64,000 bases of DNA from an uncultured Myxococcales bacterium (GTDB lineage Bacteria > Myxococcota_A > Polyangia > Polyangiales > Polyangiaceae): NCBI GenBank assembly GCA_937949945.1, contig CALFEQ010000030.1:70006-134005 (forward strand), in the 5' to 3' direction. Below the pieces are notes generated by a model. That model had not been told where the DNA came from, ran no database searches, and worked only from the letters and a program-made list of their open reading frames with translations. The position numbers and the translations under genes are program-made. Positions within the stretch are counted from its first letter, which is position 1. Each line of letters starts with the position of its first letter. Below are positions 37,196 to 46,852 of the stretch, in pieces.

Positions 37196-38293
37196 ATGTC
37201 CGTTGTGGATCGGTTGGCGCGGTATTCGTGTCTTGCGTTCGTGGCCCTACTCGGCGTCGCGACGCCGTCGACGGCAGCGGCGCACCACGGCTCACACGAC
37301 GACGTCGAGGTGGAGCGCCTCGACTTCCCGGTGCGCCTCTCCGACGGACACACCTATCGGATCGCCGGCTACCTCTATCACCAGGGGCCGCTGAAGGGCC
37401 GCGTCATCCAGGTGGCCGTCCACGGAGCCACGCACTACCACCTGTATTGGGATCTCCCGACCGTCAACGGCGTGTCGTATTCGTACGCGCGCTACATGGC
37501 GCGACGCGGATGGCCCGTGCTCGCGATCGATCAGCTCGGGACGGGTGCGAGCAGCCAGCCCGACGGAGACTTCGTCACCCTCGACGAGACCGCACGCGCG
37601 CTCCACGAGGTGCTGGCGAGCCTCCGGAGGCCGCAGAACCCCACCGGCAAGAAGTGGAAGAAGATCGGCCTCGTCGGCCACTCGAACGGCTCGCTCACGT
37701 CGGTCTACGCCACGGGGACGTACCACGACGCAGACGCCCTCGTGACCACGGCATGGATGCATCCTCCGCACCCGCTGCCGTTCAACCCGCTCGACATCCT
37801 GGCCACGCTGACGACCCCGTACATCCCGGCGACGACGTTCTCGAAGGACTTCTGGATCTTCGCCTTCTACCACGTGCCGTCGATGGACCCGGCGCTCGTC
37901 GACTACGAGTACGCGAACCTCGGCCCCGCCGTTCAGGCGCGCGCGCAGTTCATCGACCTGTTCACGTACGGCCTGAACACTTCGCTGACCAGGAGCACCC
38001 AGGTGACCGTCCCCGTGCTCGTGCAGAACGGCGACTTCGACGCGCTCCAGCCGTCGGCGTACATGGCCAGCGAGCCGAGCTACTACCCCAACGCGCCGAG
38101 CGTCACGCTCGACTACCTCACGGACATGGGGCACCACATCAACGGCCACCGGAATCACCTCCAGAGCTGGACGCGCATCCTCGACTTCTTGGAGGACAAG
38201 CTCGGCCCGGGCGACTGCCGCGGAAAGGGTCACGAGAAGGGCAAAGGGAAAGGCCACGACGGCAGTCACCCCTGCGACGACGACGACGATTGA
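37196..38293 (+). CDS. Secreted alpha/beta-hydrolase with basic-acidic tail
   Basis: 365 residues from ATG 37196 after GAGGAGG. Signal peptide of about 31 residues (cleavage near TAAA). The alpha/beta-hydrolase core shows an HGATHYHLYW oxyanion strand, the nucleophile elbow GHSNGS and a likely acid/His pair late in the domain (DFDALQ, MGHHINGH). The last 30 residues are unusual: a Lys/Gly/His stretch (GKGHEKGKGKGHDGSH) and then five Asp after a Cys. Secreted esterase or lipase is likely; the substrate is unknown. It stands alone. Confidence 0.82.
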   Translation: MSVVDRLARYSCLAFVALLGVATPSTAAAHHGSHDDVEVERLDFPVRLSDGHTYRIAGYLYHQGPLKGRVIQVAVHGATHYHLYWDLPTVNGVSYSYARYMARRGWPVLAIDQLGTGASSQPDGDFVTLDETARALHEVLASLRRPQNPTGKKWKKIGLVGHSNGSLTSVYATGTYHDADALVTTAWMHPPHPLPFNPLDILATLTTPYIPATTFSKDFWIFAFYHVPSMDPALVDYEYANLGPAVQARAQFIDLFTYGLNTSLTRSTQVTVPVLVQNGDFDALQPSAYMASEPSYYPNAPSVTLDYLTDMGHHINGHRNHLQSWTRILDFLEDKLGPGDCRGKGHEKGKGKGHDGSHPCDDDDD

Positions 38294-38312
38294 TCCTTCT
38301 TCGGTCCGAACC

Positions 38313-38774
38313 TCAGACACGCGCGGAGGTCATGGACGCTTTGCTCCATGACCTCCGCACCGCCGCCTCGAGCCTCGAGCGGAAGATCTCGGGATTCGTC
38401 ATCACCTCCGCGTGCGCCGCGGGTAGCCCGACGGTGGAGCGCACGATCGCGATCCCCATCGCGATCCACCTCGACTTGACGAGGAGGCAATACTCGTCGG
38501 TGCGCGACACCATGCGCTTCGACCACGCCATGAGCCCGGTGCGGAACCCGTGCGCGTAGCCGGTCTGGTGTTGGGTGTCCGCGAAGATCTGTACGAGGTC
38601 GTTCGTCGATCCGAACGTCCGGTCCCAGACGTCCTCGATGAACGGAATGAAGCTCGCGTCCGAGTACCCCCTGTACTCGAACACGAACACGGTGGGCGCC
38701 GGGACGGACAAGCGCAGCTCCCCACGATCGCCCCGGTGGAGGAACTCCCGCTTTTCACCGTGTCCCTGAGTCAT
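38313..38774 (-). CDS. Small conserved protein, STAS/SEC14-like fold suspected
   Basis: 153 residues, no signal or membrane segment. Segments such as TVFVFEYRGYSDASFIPFIEDVWDR, then LVQIFADTQHQ and a C-terminal LPAAHAEVMTNPEIF, resemble the small SpoIIAA-like/STAS proteins of myxobacteria. The last 15 codons overlap a strong inverted repeat at 38323-38358. It ends 19 bases from the convergent hydrolase gene. No neighbour gives a functional hint. Confidence 0.55.
   Translation of the reverse strand: MTQGHGEKREFLHRGDRGELRLSVPAPTVFVFEYRGYSDASFIPFIEDVWDRTFGSTNDLVQIFADTQHQTGYAHGFRTGLMAWSKRMVSRTDEYCLLVKSRWIAMGIAIVRSTVGLPAAHAEVMTNPEIFRSRLEAAVRRSWSKASMTSARV
38323..38358. terminator. 14-bp inverted repeat at convergent gene ends
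   Basis: GCGGAGGTCATGGA, loop CGCTTTGC, TCCATGACCTCCGC: a perfect 14-bp stem. It lies inside the last codons of the small STAS-like gene and about 30 bases past the stop of the opposing hydrolase gene. This position fits a bidirectional terminator, although no T-tract is present. Being partly coding, it also constrains the protein's C-terminus. Confidence 0.6.
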
Positions 38775-38944
38775 TCTCGAAGGATCTACGAATGATCATC
38801 CGCGTCAACACCGCGACCGTATGGAGACGACGACCATTGCCGAAGAGCGCCTGACGACCGATCGCTCGGCTCGACCGGGCGCGACGTGAGACCTCATGCC
38901 TCGAACGGCGCGACACGAGGCCCGTTTGACGGGCCGGTGCCCGG

Positions 38945-40243
38945 GTGCCAGCTTGCCGACGCTCGATGCTGCTCGTGTCGAAGACGTACTGGGGAGGCAT
39001 GCCGTTCTGGTTCCGGCGCCGGCCCGACGACGCCGTGAGCGAGTCCGTCGTCCTCCGCGCGCACGACCTACGGCAGTGTCGAGCCGTGTACTGGACGAGC
39101 AAACGACAGCCCTCGCCCAAGGTCGGCGTCGTCATCGTCCATCCGCGCATCGATTTCTCGCATCACTACACGATCCCTCGGCTCCTTCGGGCGGGCTTCG
39201 CGGTGCTCGCGGGATCGACGCGCCACGTGAACAACGACACGATGGCCGAGCACGAGGAGATGGTCCTCGACGTCGCCGCCTACGTCCGTCACATGAAGGA
39301 GCGTCGCGGCATCGAGAAGGTCGTCCTTCTCGGAAACAGCGGCGGAGGCTCGCTGTCCGCGTACTACCAGGCGGAGGCGAGCTTGCCGCCGGCCCAGCGC
39401 ACGTCGCGTTCTCCGGGCGGGAGCCCGACGCGCTTCGACACCGCGTCGATGACGCCCGCGGATGCGATGGTCTACGTCGCCGCGCACAAGGGTCAGGGCA
39501 AGATGTTGCTCGACGCGATCGACGCCTCGGTGGTCGACGAGTCCGACCCCTTGTCGGTCGATCCGACGCTCGACATCTACGACGAGCGAAACGGCTTCCG
39601 CGAGCCGCCCGCGTGGAGCGAGTACGACCCGGACTTCGTCGCCCGCTACCGCGCCGCGCAGCTCGAACGCGTCCGGCGCATCGACGCGAAGGCGAGGGAG
39701 CTCATCGCACGCCACGACGAAGCCGCGCGCGCGTCGGAAGATCCTGCGTTCGCCTCGCGCCCGGCCTCGGAGCGTCGCGACGTCCTCCGGCGCCGCGTGT
39801 GCGAGCCGATCATGGTCGTGTATCGCACGATGGCGAACCCGGCGTGCGTCGATCGGCGGATCGATCCCTCCGAGCGCGAGTACGGGTCGCTCCTCAGCGA
39901 GCGCCCGGACCTCATGAACTACGCCGCGCTCGGCCTCGCGCGGACGGTCACGCCGCGCGCCTGGCTCTCGACGTGGTCGGGGGTCTCCTCGTACGCGGAC
40001 CTCGCGCGGAACGTGGCGCGCATCCGTGAGCCCACGTTGATGGTGACGCCGAGCATGGACCGCGAGGTCTTCCCCTCGGACGCCGCCGCGGTCGAGCGGG
40101 CGATGGCTTCTCCGGACAAGCGCGCGGTCACCATCCGCGCGCGCCACTACTTCGAGCCCGAGCCCGGTGAGAAGGAGGCGCCCGACGTCGACCGGCTCAT
40201 GGACGTCGTCGTGCCGTGGATCCAGGAGAAGGTCGGCTCGTGA
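38945..40243 (+). CDS. Alpha/beta-hydrolase family protein
   Basis: 432 residues from a GTG at 38945; ATG codons at 38966 and 38999 are alternatives and the true start is uncertain. A nucleophile elbow GNSGGGSL near residue 138 (GxSxG), preceding strands VGVVIVHPRID and AGFAVLAGSTR, and a late HYFEPEPG (candidate His) support the alpha/beta-hydrolase fold. A long insertion between about 150 and 330 is Arg- and Glu-rich and not typical. The stop overlaps the GTG start of the flavodoxin-fusion gene (GTGA), so the two are co-translated and probably act together. Confidence 0.72.
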   Translation: MPACRRSMLLVSKTYWGGMPFWFRRRPDDAVSESVVLRAHDLRQCRAVYWTSKRQPSPKVGVVIVHPRIDFSHHYTIPRLLRAGFAVLAGSTRHVNNDTMAEHEEMVLDVAAYVRHMKERRGIEKVVLLGNSGGGSLSAYYQAEASLPPAQRTSRSPGGSPTRFDTASMTPADAMVYVAAHKGQGKMLLDAIDASVVDESDPLSVDPTLDIYDERNGFREPPAWSEYDPDFVARYRAAQLERVRRIDAKARELIARHDEAARASEDPAFASRPASERRDVLRRRVCEPIMVVYRTMANPACVDRRIDPSEREYGSLLSERPDLMNYAALGLARTVTPRAWLSTWSGVSSYADLARNVARIREPTLMVTPSMDREVFPSDAAAVERAMASPDKRAVTIRARHYFEPEPGEKEAPDVDRLMDVVVPWIQEKVGS

Positions 40244-42015
40244 CGATCGTCGCCGTCGTCTACCACTCGGCCACGGGCCGCACGAAGTCCCTCGCCGAGG
40301 CCGTCGCCACCGGCGCGGGCGAGGTGGACGGAACCATCGTGCATTGTCTGTCCGTCGGGGAGGACGCCGCGCGCACGCACGCGCTGCTCGCCGCTGCGGA
40401 CGCGATCGTCCTCGGCTGCCCGACGTACATGGGCAGCGTGTCCGCTCCGTTCAAGGCGTTCATGGACGGAACGAGCGCGATCTGGGCGCTGCAAGGATGG
40501 CGCGACAAGCTCGCCGCCGGCTTCACCCACTCCGCCGCGCCGAGCGGAGACAAGCTCGGCACGCTGATCCAGCTCGCGATCTTCGCCGCGCAGCACGGCA
40601 TGATCTGGGTGGGCCTCGGCCTGCCGCCGACGTACGCCGGCGTTTCGACGCCGGCCGAGGACACGAACCGCCTCGGCAGCCACCTGGGCGCGATGGCCCA
40701 GTCGCGCCCGGGCGCGGGCGCGGTCCCGGCGGGCGACCTCGCGACCGCCAAGGTCCTCGGACGCCGTGTGGCCGAGGCCGCGAAGCGTTGGTCCAGGCGC
40801 TCCGCGCGGCCGGCCGAGACGTCCGCGATCGCGCGCCATGAGACCGCGCGTGGATGGTCGTTTCCGCCGGAGCGACGCCCTCCGCCGCAGCCCGGCATCG
40901 AGCGGAGCAACCTCCGCGAGCTCGCCGCGCGGCCCGAGCGCTTCGAGCACCATCTCGTCGTCTGCGCGACCGTGGACGGCGTGCAGCTCGAGGTCACCGC
41001 CGCGTCCGAACCATTGTATTTCGCACACATCAACGTGTCCGACGAGTGGGCGCTCGCGCTCCCGAGCGGCGACGAGCTCGTCGACCGCTTCCCGCTCCGC
41101 ACGTTCCTGTCGGACGCGACGACCGGCGAGGACGTCGGCCGATACAACCATCGCGTCGGCGACCTCGTCCTCCACCCGAGCGGCTACCTCCACTGGCCCG
41201 GGAGGCTCCGGCCGCCGTTCGAGCCGTTCGACTTCCCTCCAGGGATGCGACGCGCCGGCCTCTCTCTCGTGTACTGCGCGAGCCGCCCCACGCCGGCGAC
41301 GTGGTGTCCGCTTCCCGTCCCGGAAGACCGCACCGGCGACGTGAAGGCTTACGTCGATCCCGCCCCGCCGATGGCGCTCGCCTCGATCCGAGGCAAGCCC
41401 GGGGTGCTCGCGGCCATCGGGAGGACGACGCTCTCGCTCGTCGAGCTGCCCGACGTGATCGCTCCTCCGCACGGCGGCTGGGTCGTCGTCCTCGAGGCGG
41501 CTCCGGGCAGCGCGCACGTGGCCTGCGATCTCTACCGCGTGCCCGAGGGGACGCGGCTCGACGGCGCCGGCATCGTGCGCGCGCTCGTCCTCGCGTCGAG
41601 CGAGCGCGGGCCCGATCCGACGCCGCCGTCGTGGCAGGCGTATCCTGCGCCGGCGTTCGCGGCGTTCGAGGACGCGGAGCCCGGCGTGCTCCCGCTGGAG
41701 ATCGCGGGGCTTCGCATGGACGCGATCGACGCGCGGCGCGCGTCCGTGACGGTCGCGGCGACGACCGCCGAGGTGCCGCGGTACTGGCTCGCGCGCATGC
41801 TCTTCCGCGTCGGGTTGCACGGGCTGAGGCTCGGATACGCCGAGACCTATGGCGGGTTCTTCGTCGACGACCGCGGGGATGGGGCGGTTCTGCTCGGGGT
41901 TCGCGCAGGCAGCGAGCGTCGGTTCGTGAGCGTCGCGCGCGGGGAGGCGCTCGCGGTCGTGGAGCGGCTCTATCGCGCGGTTGCGCCGGCGGGATACACG
42001 GAGCGGCCGGCGTGA
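40240..42015 (+). CDS. WrbA-like flavodoxin fused to a novel C-terminal domain
   Basis: 591 residues from a GTG at 40240 overlapping the previous stop. Residues 1 to about 185 are a WrbA/NQO-type flavodoxin: the FMN-phosphate loop HSATGRTKSLAEAV, then LGCPTYMGSVSAPFKAFMDGT and THSAAPSGDKLGTL. The remaining 400 residues form a separate region. Its first part has a cupin-like pattern (PLYFAHINVSDEWALALPSG, then HRVGDLVLHPSGYLHWPGRL). The last 220 residues match no family I know. WrbA enzymes reduce quinones with NAD(P)H; fusion to such a domain is unfamiliar to me. Co-translated with the upstream hydrolase. Confidence 0.7.
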   Translation: MTIVAVVYHSATGRTKSLAEAVATGAGEVDGTIVHCLSVGEDAARTHALLAAADAIVLGCPTYMGSVSAPFKAFMDGTSAIWALQGWRDKLAAGFTHSAAPSGDKLGTLIQLAIFAAQHGMIWVGLGLPPTYAGVSTPAEDTNRLGSHLGAMAQSRPGAGAVPAGDLATAKVLGRRVAEAAKRWSRRSARPAETSAIARHETARGWSFPPERRPPPQPGIERSNLRELAARPERFEHHLVVCATVDGVQLEVTAASEPLYFAHINVSDEWALALPSGDELVDRFPLRTFLSDATTGEDVGRYNHRVGDLVLHPSGYLHWPGRLRPPFEPFDFPPGMRRAGLSLVYCASRPTPATWCPLPVPEDRTGDVKAYVDPAPPMALASIRGKPGVLAAIGRTTLSLVELPDVIAPPHGGWVVVLEAAPGSAHVACDLYRVPEGTRLDGAGIVRALVLASSERGPDPTPPSWQAYPAPAFAAFEDAEPGVLPLEIAGLRMDAIDARRASVTVAATTAEVPRYWLARMLFRVGLHGLRLGYAETYGGFFVDDRGDGAVLLGVRAGSERRFVSVARGEALAVVERLYRAVAPAGYTERPA

Positions 42016-42161
42016 GGGGGGCCGTCGGCGTCCTCGATCCATGCAGCTCGGGGACGGGAACGGGCAGTGACCTGGCGACGATTCGAAATCGCGCGCTGTC
42101 CTCCTTTCCTGAAGGGCAACGTTGACACCCCACTCCAGCGGTCGGGATACTCGCCGCCACG

Positions 42162-44174
42162 ATGCGTCCTCTGTCATGGCTCGTGGCCTTCGGAGCAGTC
42201 GTCGCGGTCGCTGGGTGCAAGACGCCGGAGATGGCTCGGAGGGACATGCTCCGGGAGGCGCGCCTCGCTTGTGACAAGGGCGACGCCTCGGCGTGCTTCC
42301 ACGCGGGTGCCATCTACGCGGAAGACGGCTCGTTGGATCGTGCCGAGACGTTCCACACGCGAGGCTGCGCGCTCAAGCACGCCGGTAGCTGCGACGCGCT
42401 CGCGGAAGTCACGGGGCCGCGCCACGAGCAGGCGCTCGCGACGGCGTGCAGCTCGGGGGACCTGCCGAGCTGCGCTCGGCTCTCGGACGTGTACGCGAAG
42501 CAGCCCGCCGGGGTCGCACGCGCGAGGAAGCTCGACGAACAGGTCTGCCAGCGCGCCACGCTCGTCGGCCCGAACACCTCCGCGCGTGACTTCCACGGCA
42601 TGGCCGCGGCGTGCGCCAGGCTCGCCCGGACCTACGCCGAGGGGATCGACGTGAAGCCCGACGCGTTGCTGGCGATGCGTTTCGAGACGCTCGCCACCGT
42701 CCTCTTCACCGAGGCGCTCTTCCGGCTCGAGAAACAGCAGGACGCGGAGGTCGAGAAAGAGATCGCCTCGCCGCCGCAGACCGCGCACGCGAGAGATCGC
42801 GCTGCACGCGAGGCGGAGGCGGCGAGGCAATGGCACGCGGCCCTCGTCTCCATTCCGGAGGCCGGCTTCGCACGGAAGAGCCCGAGCTCGCGCAAGCTCG
42901 TCACGCCGCTCACCCCGCTCGAGCAGGCCTTCTACGGACCGACCACGCTGACCGCGCCTTCCGCGAACGGAAGCGCGATCACCGACGACGAGAGCCACTG
43001 CCGGGAGACCGGCGACGCGGTGAGCTGCACGCTCGCCGCTTCGGTGCTCGAGAAGACCGATCCCGACGGCGCGCTCGAGCTGCACGCCGCCGGATGCGCG
43101 AAGAAGCGGGATCAGTGCTGGGCCCTCGTGGCGTACGCCGACTCGGCGCTCCGCAAACGCGACGCGCCTCGTGCGGCGCAGATCCTCGAGCGAGGCTGCG
43201 AGCTCAAGGCGCCGAACGCCTGCATCCGCCTCGCGACCGAGCTCGAGCTGGGCGAGCGCGGGATCCCTCAGAACGTGGCCAAGGCCGCGAAGCTTTTCGA
43301 GCGCGCCTGCGAGGAAGGAGCCGCGCGCGCCTGCTGGTCGCTGGCGACGTTCGCCGACGACGGACGCGGCGTCGCCAAGAACCCCGCCAGGGCGAAGCAG
43401 CTCCGGACGAAGGCGGAGTCCCTCGACAAGCCCGTCCAGCGACGCGCTTCGGCGACGGATCTCGTGAAGGAGGAAGAAGCCTGCCGGAGGTCGCGCGTGC
43501 CCGAGAAGTGCGAGGCGGCCGGCTACGCCATACAGGAGACGGACGCGGTGAGGGCCGAGGAGCTGCATCGCATCGGATGCTCCGGCGACGACAAGACGGC
43601 GTGCAGCCTCTGGAGCTTCGCGCTCGATCGCTTCCGGCGGGACGACGCGAGCCGCGGGCTGCGCCTCCTCGAGCAGGGATGCCAGGACGCGTCGCCGACC
43701 GCGTGCATCGTCCTCGCCGAGCTGCACCACCTCGGCTACCGGTCGGTGCCGCGCGAAGAGGCGCGCGCCGCGGATCTGTACATGAAGGCCTGCGAGCTCG
43801 GAGATCCCCTCGCCTGCCGTGTGACGGCTTCGCGGTTCCGCGCCGCGAAGGACGTCGCCAAGGCGGACGAGCTCCGAGACCGCGCCCAGAAGTACGACGA
43901 AGAGGCCGACGACCGCTGGGCGAACGACGTCGCCGAGCAACGGCGGCGCGGACCGCTGCAGGGCGAGCTCGATCGCGCTCGCGACGAGTGGCGCGCCCTC
44001 GCGGACAGGGCCCGGGCGCGCGCTCAGGTACGGACGCAACGGCTCGAGAGCGCATACATCGGCCGCCGAGCTCCGGCGCCTCCGCCGTTCGTGAAGGAGG
44101 ACGCCGACGCCAGCGCGGCGCGCGAGGCGTTCATCCGGCGCACGAGCTCCTTCCTCTTCCCGGCGAAGAACTGA
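42162..44174 (+). CDS. Sel1-like repeat lipoprotein
   Basis: 670 residues; lipobox VAGC (Cys19). The body is built of Sel1/TPR-like helical repeats in which each unit carries a Cys pair (ACDKGDASACFHAGAIYAEDG, ACEEGAARACWSLATFADDGRG, ACELGDPLACRVTASRF). The repeats cluster near 33-60, 330-410 and 530-570. The Cys pattern is that of the disulfide-linked Hcp/Sel1 proteins. Between them lie charged spacer regions. Probably a periplasmic or surface scaffold. It stands alone with a plain 146-base upstream gap. Confidence 0.8.
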   Translation: MRPLSWLVAFGAVVAVAGCKTPEMARRDMLREARLACDKGDASACFHAGAIYAEDGSLDRAETFHTRGCALKHAGSCDALAEVTGPRHEQALATACSSGDLPSCARLSDVYAKQPAGVARARKLDEQVCQRATLVGPNTSARDFHGMAAACARLARTYAEGIDVKPDALLAMRFETLATVLFTEALFRLEKQQDAEVEKEIASPPQTAHARDRAAREAEAARQWHAALVSIPEAGFARKSPSSRKLVTPLTPLEQAFYGPTTLTAPSANGSAITDDESHCRETGDAVSCTLAASVLEKTDPDGALELHAAGCAKKRDQCWALVAYADSALRKRDAPRAAQILERGCELKAPNACIRLATELELGERGIPQNVAKAAKLFERACEEGAARACWSLATFADDGRGVAKNPARAKQLRTKAESLDKPVQRRASATDLVKEEEACRRSRVPEKCEAAGYAIQETDAVRAEELHRIGCSGDDKTACSLWSFALDRFRRDDASRGLRLLEQGCQDASPTACIVLAELHHLGYRSVPREEARAADLYMKACELGDPLACRVTASRFRAAKDVAKADELRDRAQKYDEEADDRWANDVAEQRRRGPLQGELDRARDEWRALADRARARAQVRTQRLESAYIGRRAPAPPPFVKEDADASAAREAFIRRTSSFLFPAKN

Positions 44175-44349
44175 GAGGCGCGGGCGCGCGAGCCCTGAGA
44201 GAGTGTGTAGCACTCTGTCAGAAGCTCGCCGAAAGCGCGCGGAGAGGAGCCCGAGACCGGACGGCAGCTCGAGGCTCGAGCGATGCGCCGGCGATGAGAC
44301 GGACCGGGGCTTGACCGAGCACGACTTCGCGTGAATCCTCGTTGGCCTC

Positions 44350-46848
44350 GTGAGCTCGAGGTGGATGCTCCGCGCGACCGCAGCGCCGGAGCGGTTCCTC
44401 GCGACAGGCGGTTTCGCGCGATTCGTCTCACGCGCTGGCGTGGCTCGCCGTGGAAGCTCGCGCGGCGCGATCGATCTCGGCGTCGTGCTTCCGCCCGATC
44501 TGCGCTCCTTTCTCGCAGCTCTGTCGAAAGCGTCCATCGCGGGCCTCGTCGCGCGGACCTCTCCGCCGAAGCTCTCGCGCTTGCTCGCCTCGGCCCACGG
44601 CTCGACACGAGGGCGCAGCCGCTCGCACCTCGTCGCGCTTCTGGCGGGCGGCGTTCCGTTCGCCGAGACGACGGACGGCGACGTGCTCGTCTACTTCCTC
44701 GCCGACGCGCCCGCGCAGGGGCTGATCGCGTCGCTCGAGCCGCACCGTTTCGAGCCGACGTTGATCTGCCGCGGCGCAGCGGCGCTCGCGGTGGAATGCA
44801 TGTCGTACGAGCTCGGGGAGGAGCCGCCCGTCGAAGAAGAGGCCGCCCCCGACTCGAAGGAGGGCAAGGAGAGAGCCCCGCCCTCGCAGAAGAAGGAGCT
44901 CGGCATCGCGGAGGCGGGCGCCGTCACCGCGCTCGTCGAACGGGCGCGAGCTCTCGCCGCGCTCCTCGACGGCACCGACGCGCAGGTCCGAACGGCGGCG
45001 CGCTCGCTCGCGCTCAAGCCCCTCGACGTCCCGGCGCCCGCGTATCCGACCGGCAAGCGCAAGACGCACGAGCGCACGACGCCGCTCGCGCTCGGCCCGG
45101 TGGTCGAGGCGTTCTTCCGTCTCGAGGACGACGAGCTCGCGCCGAGGCTCGCAGCGCACGCGGCCTCGCCGGACGCGATCGTACGCGAGGCGAGCACGCT
45201 CCTCGAGAGCGCGCTCGGCGTACGAACGGGAAAGACGAAACGACCGAGCGCGCTCGCGAGCGATCTCGCGCGACGTCGTGACGTCGCGCTCCGCGCGCTC
45301 GCGCGAGCCAGGCCTGCTCGGTCGAGCGGCGCGTCGCCGGAGGTCACACGCCAGATCATCGCGCGGTACGACGAGCTGCCGCCGAACGCGGAGTCCTACG
45401 CCGCGCTCCACGAGCGCGAGGAGACCCTGCTCGCGCTCTCGGAGCTCGGCGATCGCGCGGTCGCGCCGGAGCTCCTCGAGCGCGCGCTGTCGGGTGACGC
45501 CGCGGCCGTGGACATGCTCGCGGCGCTGGGCGATCGGAGCCTCGTCCCCCACCTCGACCGGCTCCTCGGCGGCGGGCCGAGCCGCGCGCGCCTGCTCGAG
45601 ACGGCGATCGCGCGCATGGCCGTGACGCTCGCGGCCGAGGAGGCGAGCCCGGCCCTCCGCGCCCTGCTCGCGAACAACCCGATGACGAACTGGCGCGAAG
45701 GCCTCGAGCGCGGCGTCCTCGTCCGCGAGCTCGTCTTCGCGCTCGGAGAGCTGAGGGACGAGTCGTCGGGGAGCCTGCTCGTCGAGATCCTCGAGTCCAC
45801 GAGCCAGGAGTACCGAGCCGTGCTCCCGAGCGCCGCGCATGCGCTCGGCCGATTGCGCCACGCGCCCGCGTTCGGTGCGCTCGAGCGGCTCGTCGTCTCG
45901 CCGAACCAGCCCGTCAGCTGCGAGGCTCTGTGGGCGCTCGGGGAGATCGGCCGGACGCATGCTTCCTTGCGCGAAGCCGCCGCGAACGTGCTCGAGCACG
46001 TGACCGGCCTCGAGCCGGGGGCGGAGGTCACGCGCCTCACCGCCCTCGCGAAGGTCCGCGACGAGAAGCGCGCGCCGCGCGCCGCCGACCTGCGCCGCGC
46101 GATCGATCGAGCGCTCTGGGAGCCGGCGTTCCGTCAGGAGGAGACCTCGCGCCGCCGCACGTGGGCGCTGCGCGCGCTCGAGGAGCTCGCGGGCATCGCG
46201 CGGGCGCTGCGGATCGATCCGAGCGTGTTCTTCTTGGGCCACGACGCGATCCGGTATTTCCTGACGCGCGACGATCACCGCGTCCGCAAAGCCGCAGAGT
46301 CGGCGTTCGCGGCATGGGGGCTGCCGCTCCCGGCGGTGCGTCGTTACTTCGCGTTCGCGTTGCCCGAGATGGAGGAGCGCGGCGGCCTGGACGCCCTGCT
46401 CGAGGCCGTCCGAGATCCGCTGGGCGTCTTCCGCCACAACGTCGCGACGCGGCTCGCGGCGATCGGCGATCCGCGCGCCGTCCGGCCGCTCGCCGAAGCG
46501 ACCGCGCGCCTCTTTGCAGAGCCGCCGACATCGACGTACGAGTACGACGATGCACCGCCACACCTCGGCGCCTTCGTGCGTGCGCTCGCGCGACTCAATC
46601 GCCCCGAAGGCAACGACGTGCTCATCGAGGGCCTGCGCTCGGACAATCACCAGGTCCGCGCCGTCGTCGCCGAGAACGCTCCGGACGACGAGCGCTTCGT
46701 GCCCGAGCTGATGGCCATGCTGGGCGATCCGCGGAGCTTCTTGCGATCACGAGCGGAGAAGACGCTGCGATCGCTCGGCGCCATCGCGGCCCCGCCCGAG
46801 CCGGCGACGACGGAGATCGCAGTGGCGGCGCGCATCGTCGAAAGGTGA
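44350..46848 (+). CDS. HEAT-repeat protein
   Basis: 832 residues from a GTG at 44350; in-frame starts at ATG 44365 and GTG 44488 are possible. From about 330 onward come HEAT-like repeats (LLALSELGDRAVAPELLERAL, AAHALGRLRHAPAFGALERLV, ATRLAAIGDPRAVRPLAEAT, AMLGDPRSFLRSRAEKTLRSLG). The N-terminal portion includes LGVVLPPDLRSFLAALSKAS and VLVYFLADAP, reminiscent of an SMI1/KNR4 (SUKH) domain, which would make this an interaction protein. No catalytic motif. The stop is 4 bases before the epoxide-hydrolase-like gene, suggesting an operon. Confidence 0.75.
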   Translation: MSSRWMLRATAAPERFLATGGFARFVSRAGVARRGSSRGAIDLGVVLPPDLRSFLAALSKASIAGLVARTSPPKLSRLLASAHGSTRGRSRSHLVALLAGGVPFAETTDGDVLVYFLADAPAQGLIASLEPHRFEPTLICRGAAALAVECMSYELGEEPPVEEEAAPDSKEGKERAPPSQKKELGIAEAGAVTALVERARALAALLDGTDAQVRTAARSLALKPLDVPAPAYPTGKRKTHERTTPLALGPVVEAFFRLEDDELAPRLAAHAASPDAIVREASTLLESALGVRTGKTKRPSALASDLARRRDVALRALARARPARSSGASPEVTRQIIARYDELPPNAESYAALHEREETLLALSELGDRAVAPELLERALSGDAAAVDMLAALGDRSLVPHLDRLLGGGPSRARLLETAIARMAVTLAAEEASPALRALLANNPMTNWREGLERGVLVRELVFALGELRDESSGSLLVEILESTSQEYRAVLPSAAHALGRLRHAPAFGALERLVVSPNQPVSCEALWALGEIGRTHASLREAAANVLEHVTGLEPGAEVTRLTALAKVRDEKRAPRAADLRRAIDRALWEPAFRQEETSRRRTWALRALEELAGIARALRIDPSVFFLGHDAIRYFLTRDDHRVRKAAESAFAAWGLPLPAVRRYFAFALPEMEERGGLDALLEAVRDPLGVFRHNVATRLAAIGDPRAVRPLAEATARLFAEPPTSTYEYDDAPPHLGAFVRALARLNRPEGNDVLIEGLRSDNHQVRAVVAENAPDDERFVPELMAMLGDPRSFLRSRAEKTLRSLGAIAAPPEPATTEIAVAARIVER

Positions 46849-46852
46849 CGAG

